Shown here in pieces: positions 1 to 7,777 of a stretch of 13,632 nt of DNA; positions within the stretch are counted from its first letter, which is position 1; each line of letters begins with the position of its first letter. The notes beneath the pieces are model-generated. The model worked only from the letters and a program-made list of their open reading frames with translations, did no database searches and was not told the origin of the DNA. The stretch is from CAYRUP01 sp964489265. Lineage in GTDB: Bacteria > Pseudomonadota > Gammaproteobacteria > DSM-16500. Made by a program: the position numbers and the translations under genes. Location: contig CAZAXX010000062.1 in the NCBI GenBank assembly GCA_964489265.1, positions 1 to 13,632 on the forward strand, given 5' to 3'.

Positions 1-1536
1 ATGTCCGAATTTTTGTTTCGCGTCTTCTTCAGAAATATTCAATGCGCGGAACACAGCCATTTGCATTTCTGATGAATTGATACGAATCGAGCCACCGCCA
101 ATCTCCGTGCCGTTGATAACCATATCATATGCACGCGCGACGATTTTAGTTGGATCTTTGGTTAATTCACTTAGATCATTAATCTTAGGTGCTGTGAATG
201 GATGATGACATGCAGACAAACGTCCCTCGCCTTTTTCAAACATGGGGAAATCAACAACCCATAAAGCACGCCAGGTTTTTTCAACTAATTGTCTATCATG
301 ACCCACTTTGACACGCAATGCGCCCATGGATTCATTCACGATTTCTGTTTTATCTGCGCCAAAGAAAATAATATCGCCCACTTTCGCTTGTGTGCGTTCG
401 ATAATGGTTTTGACAACGTCTTCAGGAATAAATTTCAAAATTGGTGATTGCAAACCATCCGCATTGAATTTGATGTACGCAAGACCTTTCGCGCCAAACA
501 TGCCGACATACTTGGTGTAATCATCAATATCTTTGCGACTTAATTCTGCACCGCCCGGCACATGCAATGCGACAACACGACCATGTGGATCATTCGCAGG
601 CCCTGAAAATACTTTAAATTCGACATTGCGCATTAAATCATTGATGTCAATTAATTCCAGTGGAATACGTAAATCCGGTTTATCTGAACCATAACGCGAC
701 ATCGCTTCAGCATAACTCATGCGTGGAAATGGATCTGGTAATTGAACATTTAATAAATTATTAAATAATCCGCGCATCATTTCTTCCATGATGTGCTGGA
801 TTTCTTCTTCTGTTAAAAATGACGTTTCCACATCGAGCTGCGTAAATTCAGGTTGACGATCTGCACGCAAATCTTCGTCACGAAAACAACGCACGATTTG
901 ATAATAACGATCCATACCAGACATCATCAGCAATTGTTTAAAAACTTGTGGTGATTGTGGCAATGCAAAAAAACTACCTGGCTTCGTACGACTCGGCACG
1001 AGATAATCGCGCGCACCTTCTGGGGTAGCTTTAGTTAAGAAAGGTGTTTCAATATCCATAAAGCCATGTTGATCCAAATAACTGCGAATGTGCCGCACAA
1101 TAGCAGCGCGCATTTTCATGCGATACAACATTTCTGGACGACGTAAATCGAGATAACGATATTTCAAACGTGTTTCTTCACCGACATCGTGGTATTCATC
1201 AATTGGGAATGGGGTTGGATCAGCGCGGTTTAAAATAATTAATTCTAAACCATCCACTTCAATTTCGCCGGTCGCCAATTCTTTATTCACGGTTCCTTCT
1301 GGGCGACGACGCACACGACCTTTTACTTGAATCACATATTCATTACGTAATGATTCTGCTACGCGAAAAGCGTCTTGGTTCGTTGGTGCGACAACAACTT
1401 GCACGATTCCTTCACGATCACGCAAATCTAGAAAGATAACGCCACCATGATCACGACGGCGATGCACCCAACCGGCTAATTTGACTTCTTGATCCAATAA
1501 CGCTGTTGTAACTTGCCCACAATAATGACTACGCAT
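1..1536 (-). CDS. aspS: Aspartyl-tRNA synthetase, bacterial type, 3' end cut by window
   Basis: Charges tRNA with aspartate in the cytoplasm. The 512 codons from ATG at 1536 are present without a stop; bacterial AspRS is about 590 residues, so roughly the last 80, including class II motif 3, lie outside the window. In order: N-terminal OB-fold anticodon domain (about 1-105), the ATPEGARDYLVPSR block (170-183), QSPQ (194-197), class II motif 2 with FRDEDLRADRQPEF (218-231), then the bacterial insertion (GAD) domain and the return to the catalytic fold (GTEIGGGSIRI). An AAAGG ribosome site lies just upstream. It is the last of a three-gene run, 18 nt after the DUF502 gene. His30 (in RRRDHGG) and Gly81 (in RPEG) match the pair that lets Pseudomonas AspRS also accept tRNA-Asn, so it is probably non-discriminating. 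Confidence 0.97.
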   Translation of the reverse strand, partial: MRSHYCGQVTTALLDQEVKLAGWVHRRRDHGGVIFLDLRDREGIVQVVVAPTNQDAFRVAESLRNEYVIQVKGRVRRRPEGTVNKELATGEIEVDGLELIILNRADPTPFPIDEYHDVGEETRLKYRYLDLRRPEMLYRMKMRAAIVRHIRSYLDQHGFMDIETPFLTKATPEGARDYLVPSRTKPGSFFALPQSPQVFKQLLMMSGMDRYYQIVRCFRDEDLRADRQPEFTQLDVETSFLTEEEIQHIMEEMMRGLFNNLLNVQLPDPFPRMSYAEAMSRYGSDKPDLRIPLELIDINDLMRNVEFKVFSGPANDPHGRVVALHVPGGAELSRKDIDDYTKYVGMFGAKGLAYIKFNADGLQSPILKFIPEDVVKTIIERTQAKVGDIIFFGADKTEIVNESMGALRVKVGHDRQLVEKTWRALWVVDFPMFEKGEGRLSACHHPFTAPKINDLSELTKDPTKIVARAYDMVINGTEIGGGSIRINSSEMQMAVFRALNISEEDAKQKFGH

Positions 1537-1554
1537 AATAATAACCTTTCAATT

Positions 1555-2175
1555 TTATTTTTGACTTTCAATTATATGATTCACCGGTTGAACCACTCCA
1601 AGCGAAATAACATATTTAAGCGCTTGATCGACACTCATACTCAACTCAATCACACTGGCACGCGGCACTAATAATAAAAAACCGGATGTTGGGTTCGGTG
1701 TCGTTGGCACATACACACTTATCATCTCTTCGCCACATTTTTGTCCTATCTCAGGCGCCACTTCACCCGCCTGAAACGCAATCGTCCATGCACCCTGACG
1801 CGGATACTCCACCAAGAGAACGTTACGAAAAGATTGTCCGCCCGGCTTAAACAAGGTCTGCACAACTTGCTGTACACCCGTATAGATAGTGCGAACCAAT
1901 GGAATACGCACAATCACCGCATTGCCCATCGCCATAAACCGTCTTCCCAAAAAGTTGGCGGCGAGCAAACCTGTTAATAAAATCACGAGCAGAGTAAGAA
2001 GAACACCGATTCCTGGAACATGAAATCCAAGCAATGCATCTGGCTGATATGGCTTAGGCAACAATAACAGTATCGTGCTTAAGAGATCTACCAAAAACTT
2101 GATGACAATAATCGTCACCAAAATCGGCAGCCAAACGAGTAATCCGGAAATAAAATAACGTCGTAAATATCCCAT
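1555..2175 (-). CDS. DUF502 family inner-membrane protein
   Basis: A 206-residue member of the DUF502 family, whose biochemical role is not established. Two strong membrane segments are visible, about residues 8-38 (ending in a Leu-rich run before a PKP turn) and 53-75, followed by a soluble C-terminal domain containing the family's IVRIPLVRTIYTGVQQV stretch and the later SVYVPTTPNPTSGFLLLVP block, both typical of this family. The ATG overlaps the stop of the upstream zinc-ribbon gene by one base (TAATG), which implies translational coupling. The order zinc-ribbon - DUF502 - aspS is common in gammaproteobacteria, so co-transcription is very likely. Length and motifs are normal; nothing looks broken. 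Confidence 0.93.
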   Translation of the reverse strand: MGYLRRYFISGLLVWLPILVTIIVIKFLVDLLSTILLLLPKPYQPDALLGFHVPGIGVLLTLLVILLTGLLAANFLGRRFMAMGNAVIVRIPLVRTIYTGVQQVVQTLFKPGGQSFRNVLLVEYPRQGAWTIAFQAGEVAPEIGQKCGEEMISVYVPTTPNPTSGFLLLVPRASVIELSMSVDQALKYVISLGVVQPVNHIIESQK

Positions 2176-2480
2176 TATGAGTTGTCCTTTCCTGTTGATG
2201 TGGAATCGGATTTCGTACCACTGGATTCCGCACTACTCTGGGTACCAGTCCCCTTATCATCGCTGCTCGAACTCGTATTCTTTGTTTCGGGCTTACCTTT
2301 ATTACGAAAATCCGTCGCATACCAGCCTGTGCCTTTTAGCTGAAATCCCGCAGCAGAAATTAATTTTTGTAATAATTCTTTATGGCATTCTGGACATTTT
2401 TTTAATGGCGCATCTGACATCTTCTGAAACGCCTCCAACTGATGCCCGCACCCTGTGCATTGGTATTCATAAATTGGCAT
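2175..2480 (-). CDS. FmdB-type zinc-ribbon protein
   Basis: A 101-residue small protein of the FmdB/CxxC_CxxC_SSSS regulatory family. It opens MPIYEYQC and has two CxxC knuckles (Cys8/Cys11 and Cys29/Cys32) that should bind one zinc ion, then the family's GFQLKGTGWYATDF block (45-58). The last 40 or so residues are a low-complexity Ser/Thr/Gly/Asp/Lys tail, probably disordered, as is usual for the family. The function is not firmly known; a regulatory role has been suggested from the formamidase operon protein FmdB. A GAGGGG ribosome site (2488-2493) lies eight bases before the ATG. It is first in the run leading to the DUF502 gene and aspS, so the operon promoter should lie in 2481-2596; a TAAAAT sequence near 2520 is a weak -10 candidate. 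Confidence 0.92.
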   Translation of the reverse strand: MPIYEYQCTGCGHQLEAFQKMSDAPLKKCPECHKELLQKLISAAGFQLKGTGWYATDFRNKGKPETKNTSSSSDDKGTGTQSSAESSGTKSDSTSTGKDNS

Positions 2481-2553
2481 AGTGGAACCCCTCGTATTTT
2501 CAGCAGAAAAACGGGTATTTTAGCAGGAATTAACAGAAAGGCGATAGATAATA

Positions 2554-2573
2554 GAGCGGCAACGCAGCCGCTC
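2554..2573 (-). terminator. Perfect GC-rich hairpin, possible weak terminator
   Basis: GAGCGGC (2554-2560) and GCCGCTC (2567-2573) form a perfect seven-base stem with a six-base loop. It lies 23 bases past the stop of the 78-residue gene on the minus strand, where a terminator would be expected. There is no clean T-run behind it (the next minus-strand bases are TATCTATCGCC), so intrinsic termination would be weak. It could instead stabilise the 3' end of the transcript. Confidence 0.4.
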
Positions 2574-2596
2574 ACACAATAACGTCGCTGAGTGCC

Positions 2597-2833
2597 TTAC
2601 TTAAAACGCCCCGGAATGGGGACTGGATTTGAACGCCTGTTTGCATCCATGTCTGCTGCTCTTTGCTGTTGTCTTTGAATTAATGCTGTTTTATCCATGC
2701 CTTTTTTCTTTGGCTTAAATAAAAAAGACAGGCAACCGCAAGTAGAGTCCTCCTGCCTTTCTTGTTCTTCGCGCTGTTTTCGCTGTTCTTTGACAAGTAT
2801 TTTGTGATAAAGCGGTCCCCTTCTAGAATCCAT
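2597..2833 (-). CDS. Hypothetical small basic protein with CxC-polybasic motif
   Basis: No recognised family. 78 residues when started at the ATG at 2833, which has a strong AAGGAG ribosome site at 2841-2846; the longer reading from 2890 begins inside a palindromic repeat and lacks such a site. Residues 11-30 are very rich in Lys, Arg, Glu and Gln and probably form a charged helix. A CGCLSFLF stretch (Cys32, Cys34) is followed at once by KPKKK (40-44), then another Gln/Arg-rich helix and a Pro-rich tail ending GRFK. There is no signal peptide or full membrane segment. Cysteines beside a hydrophobic patch and a basic cluster could mean peripheral membrane attachment, but that is only inference. 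It stands alone between the fmdB-like gene and the ABC exporter gene. Confidence 0.6.
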   Translation of the reverse strand: MDSRRGPLYHKILVKEQRKQREEQERQEDSTCGCLSFLFKPKKKGMDKTALIQRQQQRAADMDANRRSNPVPIPGRFK

Positions 2834-2857
2834 TGATATTCTCCTTGTTAGATAAAT

Positions 2858-2922
2858 TGTAGGGGCGGACCCCCAGGCTTGCCCCGGCATGTTTGTGGCC
2901 GGGGCCGGGGTCCGCCCCTACA
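2858..2922. repeat. 65-bp GC-rich nested palindromic repeat
   Basis: Outer arms of 16 bases match perfectly as inverted repeats (2858-2873, starting TGTAGGGGCGGACCCC, with 2907-2922). Inside, GCCCCGGC (2881-2888) pairs with GCCGGGGC (2898-2905) around a nine-base loop. It resembles the dispersed TAGGGGCGxxCC...GCCCCTA intergenic palindromes found in many bacterial genomes, and is much richer in G+C than its surroundings. It lies eight bases past the stop of the ABC exporter gene and upstream of the 78-residue gene, so it may help end or stabilise the exporter mRNA. Confidence 0.8.
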
Positions 2923-2930
2923 GGTATGCA

Positions 2931-4703
2931 TTAGATATGCGTCACGTCCGGCAAGAAGCCATTTGTTTGCATCGTCCATAATCGCGCAAAATGACCCTGC
3001 TCTGCCAGCAATTTTTCTTTACTGCCATCTTCAATAATCTGGCCTTGATGAAACACTAAAATTCTATCCATATCAGCCAACGTCGAGAGACGATGCGCAA
3101 TCACGATTGTCGTGCGGCTTTGCATCAAGGTCGATAAACTTTCTTGAATTAGTTTTTCCGTCACCGTATCAAGCGATGAAGTCGCTTCGTCTAAAATCAA
3201 AATCGGCGCATCTTTTAAAATCGCGCGCGCAATCGCAATACGCTGTCGTTGTCCGCCGGATAATTTAATGCCGCGCTCACCCACCAATGATTCATAACCT
3301 TCATCCAATTTTTCGATGAACTCATGACAATGCGCTAATTTTGCAGCTGCAATTACTTCTGCATCAGTTGCATTCAAACGACCATACCGAATATTTTCCA
3401 TTAATGTGCGATGAAACAACGATGGATCTTGCGGAATCATGGCAATTTGTTCATGCAACGAATCTTGCGTGACATTTGCAATATCTTGTCCATCAATTAA
3501 AATTCGGCCTGCCGTTAAATCATAAAAACGCAAAATTAAATTCACAAAGGTTGATTTTCCCGACCCAGAAAAACCTACCAAGCCAATTTTTTGTCCCGGA
3601 GCAATCATCACATTCAAATTTTGAAAAACCGGCTTATTTTTTTGATATTCAAACGTAACATCTTCAAATTGAATTTGGCCTTGCTTCACGTTCAGCCGAC
3701 GCGCATCAACCGCATCCACGATATCATGCCCTTTAGTAATCAAATTCAGTGAATCACTGACAGTTCCCAATTCGCGTGCAAACACAGACATTTGAAAACT
3801 GATAAACCATATCCAACCTAGCAACCAAAATATTTGCATACCAACCTGGGTAAAATCACCCAGCGAAATCCGTTGATGCGCCCAGCTATACAACAATAAA
3901 AAAACCATCGAGAAAATCAGGAATAATCCGCTTAAGCCTAAGCACACACGATTAAACTCAATCAACCACAGTGCTTTATGCGCATTTTTAATTTCAGTCT
4001 GCTGATAACGCCGCAAATAATCGGCTTCATAGCGTCCACGCGCGAACAAACGCACGCTAGAAATATTTGTGAAAACATCCACAATTTTTCCGCTCAATGT
4101 CGATACCGAATCAGAATGAATTTCCCAGAGATAATTGCCATAACGCAAAAATAATCCGGTCAATCCCAAGTGCAAACACAACCAAATTAAAAGAACGGCT
4201 GCAAACATCGGTTGCGTAATCCACATCAGCACCAACACAAACGAAGAACCCGTTAACGCCGTCATAAAATTAAAGCTAATAATTTCCATGATGGTTTGGC
4301 AACTGGTCGGTAAGTCCGCTAATTTTTTAGCAATATTCCCCGCAAAATGATTTGAAAAATACTCATGCGAATGCGATTTTACATAATCAAATACCGACCC
4401 CCGAATATTCGCACGAAACTGCGGAAACGTATAAAGCTGCACCACACCTTGCAAGCGCAATAACAATTCTGTCATCCCCCAAAAAGCAATCAGTACCATT
4501 AGGAGACCTCCGACAGCTGCATAAATACCCGCTGGCTCACCTTTGTAATTCGCCACGCCATTGATAATACGTTTTAAAAAATAAGGGAAAAGCGCATCAT
4601 TCATGGCCCACACGCCTGAAATCAGAATAATGACGGCAAAACCCAGCCACTGACGACGGATAAAATAGAAAATAAATTGAAATGTAGATTTTGGTAAATT
4701 CAT
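2931..4703 (-). CDS. ABC exporter, fused membrane and ATPase domains (MsbA/MDR-like)
   Basis: A 590-residue half-transporter expected to dimerise in the inner membrane and export a lipid, drug or peptide; the substrate cannot be read from sequence. The membrane domain covers about residues 15-320, with hydrophobic segments near 19-38, 61-83, 146-162, 166-187, 256-273 and 288-306. The ATPase domain is complete: Walker A GFSGSGKST (377-385), Q-loop Gln425, signature LSGGQ (481-485), Walker B ILILDE (501-506, catalytic Glu506) and the switch His537 in IAHR. Length is normal for the family. The gene is divergent from the dehydrogenase across about 200 bp. No periplasmic partner or outer-membrane component is adjacent, which argues against a type I secretion set. 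The ribosome site is weak (AGGTGC). Confidence 0.93.
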   Translation of the reverse strand: MNLPKSTFQFIFYFIRRQWLGFAVIILISGVWAMNDALFPYFLKRIINGVANYKGEPAGIYAAVGGLLMVLIAFWGMTELLLRLQGVVQLYTFPQFRANIRGSVFDYVKSHSHEYFSNHFAGNIAKKLADLPTSCQTIMEIISFNFMTALTGSSFVLVLMWITQPMFAAVLLIWLCLHLGLTGLFLRYGNYLWEIHSDSVSTLSGKIVDVFTNISSVRLFARGRYEADYLRRYQQTEIKNAHKALWLIEFNRVCLGLSGLFLIFSMVFLLLYSWAHQRISLGDFTQVGMQIFWLLGWIWFISFQMSVFARELGTVSDSLNLITKGHDIVDAVDARRLNVKQGQIQFEDVTFEYQKNKPVFQNLNVMIAPGQKIGLVGFSGSGKSTFVNLILRFYDLTAGRILIDGQDIANVTQDSLHEQIAMIPQDPSLFHRTLMENIRYGRLNATDAEVIAAAKLAHCHEFIEKLDEGYESLVGERGIKLSGGQRQRIAIARAILKDAPILILDEATSSLDTVTEKLIQESLSTLMQSRTTIVIAHRLSTLADMDRILVFHQGQIIEDGSKEKLLAEQGHFARLWTMQTNGFLPDVTHI

Positions 4704-4908
4704 AAAGCACCTAGCATTGATTCTAAATAAAAAAACGCTGATTTAACTCACGTTTCGCCTATTTGTATCAGCCAAGCAGTTTCATGACACACACCGAATA
4801 ATTTTGAAAGGGAGGCCATATTATTTCAACAAAATTCAAAATGCAAGAAATTATTTTCTTGTGTTAAGCTACCCCAAATTCAAACGGCCAACTTCAAATG
4901 GAGACTCA

Positions 4909-5754
4909 ATGCAAAAATCAATTTTAATTACAGGCTGCTCAACAGGTATCGGTTTATGTGCAGCGCAAACGTTACATAAAAAAGGTTATCGCGTGTTCGC
5001 TGCTGCACGCAAAGAAAGTGATGTAGCAAAACTTGCCGCGGAAGGATTGGAAAGCGTGCAACTCGATGTGAATGATTCAGATTCGATAAAACATGCATTA
5101 CAACATATCTTGGAAAAAACCGGTGGCACACTCGATGCTTTGTTTAATAATGCTGGCTTTGTGCAAGCCGGTGCAGTTGAAGATTTAACACGAGATATGC
5201 TGCGCCAACAATTTGAAACAAATGTATTTGGTCCCATGGAATTAACCAACTTAGTCATTCCCATCATGCGCAAACAAGGACATGGTCGGATCATTCAAAA
5301 CACGTCTATTTTAGGCATTATCGCGATGCCGTTTCGTGGCGCTTACAATGCATCCAAATTTGCGATGGAAGGGTTTACGACGACATTGCGCCAGGAATTG
5401 CATGACACAAATATTTTTGTTTCCGCCATTGCGCCTGGCCCCATTCACAGCGCATTACGCACGAATGCATTGCATCATTATGAAGAACATTTAAGTAAAA
5501 AACCGAGTGTACACCGTGCACTGTATGACAAAATGGAGGGATATTTTTTTAAATTAACCGCGAGTGAAAAACGATTTACAAAAGGGCCTGAAGCGGTATG
5601 TGAAAAATTACTGCTGGCACTTGAAAGCAAGCGTCCGAAAGCACATTATTATGTGACCTTTTCAGCTCATTTATTCGCATTCTTGCGCCGCATTTTACCT
5701 GACTGTGCTTTAAATGCTTTGATAATTAAAATTAATCGTGGCGAAATGGGATAA
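4909..5754 (+). CDS. Short-chain dehydrogenase/reductase (SDR), classical type
   Basis: A 281-residue NAD(P)-dependent oxidoreductase of unknown substrate. The Rossmann fold starts at once with the cofactor motif TGCSTGIG (8-15), then NNAG (80-83), Asn105, Ser133, the catalytic Tyr146 and Lys150 (YNASK), and the PG turn (177-178). Arg28 and Arg34 near the end of the second strand could favour NADP. The start is set at the ATG at 4909, with GGAGA at 4900-4904; an in-frame TTG at 4804 would add 35 residues that do not fit the fold. Compared with the core SDR fold there is a C-terminal extension with a hydrophobic patch (about 240-275), as in membrane-associated retinol or steroid dehydrogenase-like members. 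It heads the four-gene plus-strand run and is 19 nt from wrbA. Confidence 0.93.
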   Translation: MQKSILITGCSTGIGLCAAQTLHKKGYRVFAAARKESDVAKLAAEGLESVQLDVNDSDSIKHALQHILEKTGGTLDALFNNAGFVQAGAVEDLTRDMLRQQFETNVFGPMELTNLVIPIMRKQGHGRIIQNTSILGIIAMPFRGAYNASKFAMEGFTTTLRQELHDTNIFVSAIAPGPIHSALRTNALHHYEEHLSKKPSVHRALYDKMEGYFFKLTASEKRFTKGPEAVCEKLLLALESKRPKAHYYVTFSAHLFAFLRRILPDCALNALIIKINRGEMG

Positions 5755-5773
5755 TTATTTTAGGAAAAAATAG

Positions 5774-6367
5774 ATGACGACAATTCTAGTTCTTTATTAC
5801 AGCCGTTATGGCTCAGTCAAACAAATGGCACAGCATATTGCGCGTGGGATTGAATCTGTAGCCGGCGCTGAAGCACGCATACGTACTGTTCCTTCTGTGT
5901 CACCGAATACAGAAGCCAGCGAACCTGGTATTCCTGATGCAGGTGCACCTTATGCAACGCTGGATGATCTAAAAGAATGTGATGGTTTGGCGCTTGGGAG
6001 TCCAACGCGTTTTGGTAACATGGCAGCGCCGATGAAATATTTTCTCGATGGTACGAGTAGCTTATGGTTATCCGGAAAATTGGTCGACAAACCCGCTGCG
6101 GTTTTCAGTTCCACTTCCAGTTTACATGGCGGTCAAGAAACTACGCTCATCAGTATGATGTTGCCCTTGTTTCATTTGGGGTTTGTCATGCTTGGGATTC
6201 CGTACACAGAATCTGATTTAAACACGACGTCAACTGGCGGCACGCCGTATGGCGCAACGCATTGTACGGGACCGGATGGCAAGCGACCGTTTAGTGAAGA
6301 AGAACAACGTTTGTGTTTTGCGTTAGGTAAACGACTGGCGGAAACTGCCATCAAATTAAAGTCATAA
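5774..6367 (+). CDS. wrbA: NAD(P)H:quinone oxidoreductase, WrbA type
   Basis: A flavodoxin-like FMN enzyme that reduces quinones by two electrons and so limits redox stress; WrbA forms tetramers in the cytoplasm. The 197 residues match the usual length of about 200. The FMN phosphate loop is YYSRYGSVKQMA (8-19), the aromatic FMN loop is GSPTRFGNM (75-83), and the SSTSSLHGGQE block (112-122) is characteristic of WrbA, as is the later STGGTPYGATH (153-163). The ATG follows AGGAAAAA. With the SDR gene before it, this suggests a small redox unit, although the pilin gene just behind it is unrelated in function. Confidence 0.95.
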   Translation: MTTILVLYYSRYGSVKQMAQHIARGIESVAGAEARIRTVPSVSPNTEASEPGIPDAGAPYATLDDLKECDGLALGSPTRFGNMAAPMKYFLDGTSSLWLSGKLVDKPAAVFSSTSSLHGGQETTLISMMLPLFHLGFVMLGIPYTESDLNTTSTGGTPYGATHCTGPDGKRPFSEEEQRLCFALGKRLAETAIKLKS

Positions 6368-6370
6368 ATT

Positions 6371-6769
6371 ATGCACGGCTTCAGTTTGATTGAATTAATG
6401 ATTGCACTCATCATCGTTGGTATTTTATCTGCGGTGTGTATACCGATTTATTCCGATCATGTCATTCATGCCAGACGTTTGGAAGCAGAAGTAAATTTGA
6501 TTAAATTGGCAAATGCATTGGAACAATTTCATCTTGTTAATAATACTTATCAAAATGCAGAATTAGCGGCGCTTGGATTTCCCAATAAAATTGTGGACAA
6601 CCAATATCATTTATTGATTACGCGAGCAAATGATGATGGTTTTGCAATTGAAGCCAAACCGCTAGATAAACAGGCGCAAAGCGATGTATCATGCGCAGCA
6701 TTACTCTTGAATTCCGAAGGAAAACGAGAAATCACCGGGACCGGGAAATTAACTGATTGTTGGCGGTAA
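6371..6769 (+). CDS. pilE: Type IV pilin, PilE-type minor pilin
   Basis: A 132-residue prepilin. The leader is only three residues (MHG); prepilin peptidase should cut before Phe4 in G|FSLIELMIAL, leaving Glu8 as the +5 glutamate needed for assembly. Residues 4-27 form the hydrophobic N-terminal helix. Cys108 and Cys130 enclose a D-region loop with GKREITGTGKLTDCW, typical of PilE/ComP-like pilins of gammaproteobacteria. It is read in the same frame as wrbA, one codon (ATT) after its stop, so no earlier start is possible. No Shine-Dalgarno sequence is evident, and translation may depend on coupling to wrbA. Other pilus genes (pilV, pilW, pilX, pilY1) are not next to it here, so whether it is a major or minor pilin rests on similarity only. 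Confidence 0.9.
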   Translation: MHGFSLIELMIALIIVGILSAVCIPIYSDHVIHARRLEAEVNLIKLANALEQFHLVNNTYQNAELAALGFPNKIVDNQYHLLITRANDDGFAIEAKPLDKQAQSDVSCAALLLNSEGKREITGTGKLTDCWR

Positions 6770-6772
6770 TCC

Positions 6773-7777
6773 ATGGATCAAAATCATTTTATTATTGCCG
6801 ATGGGCGCTGGTCTGGACAACATGGCATTGGGCGATTTTCGACAGAGATTTTAGCTCGTCTTCAGCATGCCGATGTAATTACGGAAGGCCCGCATCCGTT
6901 ATCTCTCCAGAATTTTTTTTGGCAGACTCGCCAATTTTCTCATTACAAAAAAAAATATAACATTTTTTTCACGCCGGGTTTTAATCCTATTCTTTTCGCA
7001 GGCATGCCGTTTGTTTTCACAATTCATGATCTCATTCATTTGTATGCGCCTGGCAATGGGCAGTTGAGTAAAAAAATTTATTATCATACGTTACTGAAGC
7101 CAGCAATTTATCAAGCGCATAAAATTATAACGGTGTCGGAATTTTCAAAAAAAATTATTTTGGAATGGGCAACTATTCCTGCTGAGAAAGTGGTGAATGT
7201 GAGTTGTGGAATTAGTCAAACATTTACTGCGACTGGTGCAAAACATCAACCTGGCTATCCTTATCTTTTGCATGTGGGAAATAATTCCAAGACTCACAAA
7301 AATGTGGCGCGTTTGCTGCAAGCGTTTGCACTTGCGAAAATCGATCCTCAAACTCGCTTGGTATTTACTAGCCCTGCTGCACCGGAACTGTTGAACATTA
7401 TTCAAAAAAATCACCTGGAAAATCGGGTGATTTTTAATTCTGGATTAAGTGAAACAACATTAGCGGAATATTATCGTGGTGCGGATGCCGTAGTTTTTCC
7501 ATCGCTTTATGAAGGATTTGGATTGCCTGTGCTGGAAGGAATGGCTTCTGGCGTTCCCGTTTTAACATCCAATGTCACGTCATTGCCGGAAGTGGCTAGC
7601 GATGCGGCTGTATTAATTGATCCATTTGAAGTTGATTCACTGACGCATGGAATTGAAAGAATTACGGTTGATACTGTTTTACGTGGTGATTTAATTCAAA
7701 AAGGTTTATTGCGCGCTAAAGAATTTTCATGGGACAAGAGTGCAGCGCAGGTTCAAACTGCATTAGCAGGTCAATAA
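6773..7777 (+). CDS. Glycosyltransferase, GT4 family (GT-B fold)
   Basis: A 334-residue group 1 glycosyltransferase that should move a sugar from a nucleotide-sugar to an unknown acceptor in the cytoplasm. The N-terminal half carries GRWSGQHGIGRFSTE (11-25), which matches the glycine-rich acceptor loop, FTIHDLIHLY (82-91) and VSEFSK (121-126). The donor domain begins at HVGNNSKTHKN (167-177) and includes FPSLYEGFGLPVLEGMASG (242-260) with the EX7E pair Glu247 and Glu255, then LPEV (271-274). It is similar to mannosyl- or rhamnosyltransferases of O-antigen clusters, but no such cluster is visible. It starts 3 nt after pilE with a GGCGG site. A role in pilin or surface glycosylation is possible from context alone. 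Its last 15 bases overlap fimT on the other strand. Confidence 0.9.
   Translation: MDQNHFIIADGRWSGQHGIGRFSTEILARLQHADVITEGPHPLSLQNFFWQTRQFSHYKKKYNIFFTPGFNPILFAGMPFVFTIHDLIHLYAPGNGQLSKKIYYHTLLKPAIYQAHKIITVSEFSKKIILEWATIPAEKVVNVSCGISQTFTATGAKHQPGYPYLLHVGNNSKTHKNVARLLQAFALAKIDPQTRLVFTSPAAPELLNIIQKNHLENRVIFNSGLSETTLAEYYRGADAVVFPSLYEGFGLPVLEGMASGVPVLTSNVTSLPEVASDAAVLIDPFEVDSLTHGIERITVDTVLRGDLIQKGLLRAKEFSWDKSAAQVQTALAGQ

Noticed and set aside
2834..2890. Longer start of the small hypothetical gene (97 residues)
   Set aside because: The extra codons lie inside the palindromic repeat and have no ribosome site, whereas the ATG at 2833 has AAGGAG at good spacing.
4804..4908. TTG start adding 35 residues to the short-chain dehydrogenase
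   Set aside because: The SDR fold begins at MQKSILITG; the extension fits no domain and the ATG at 4909 has GGAGA in front.
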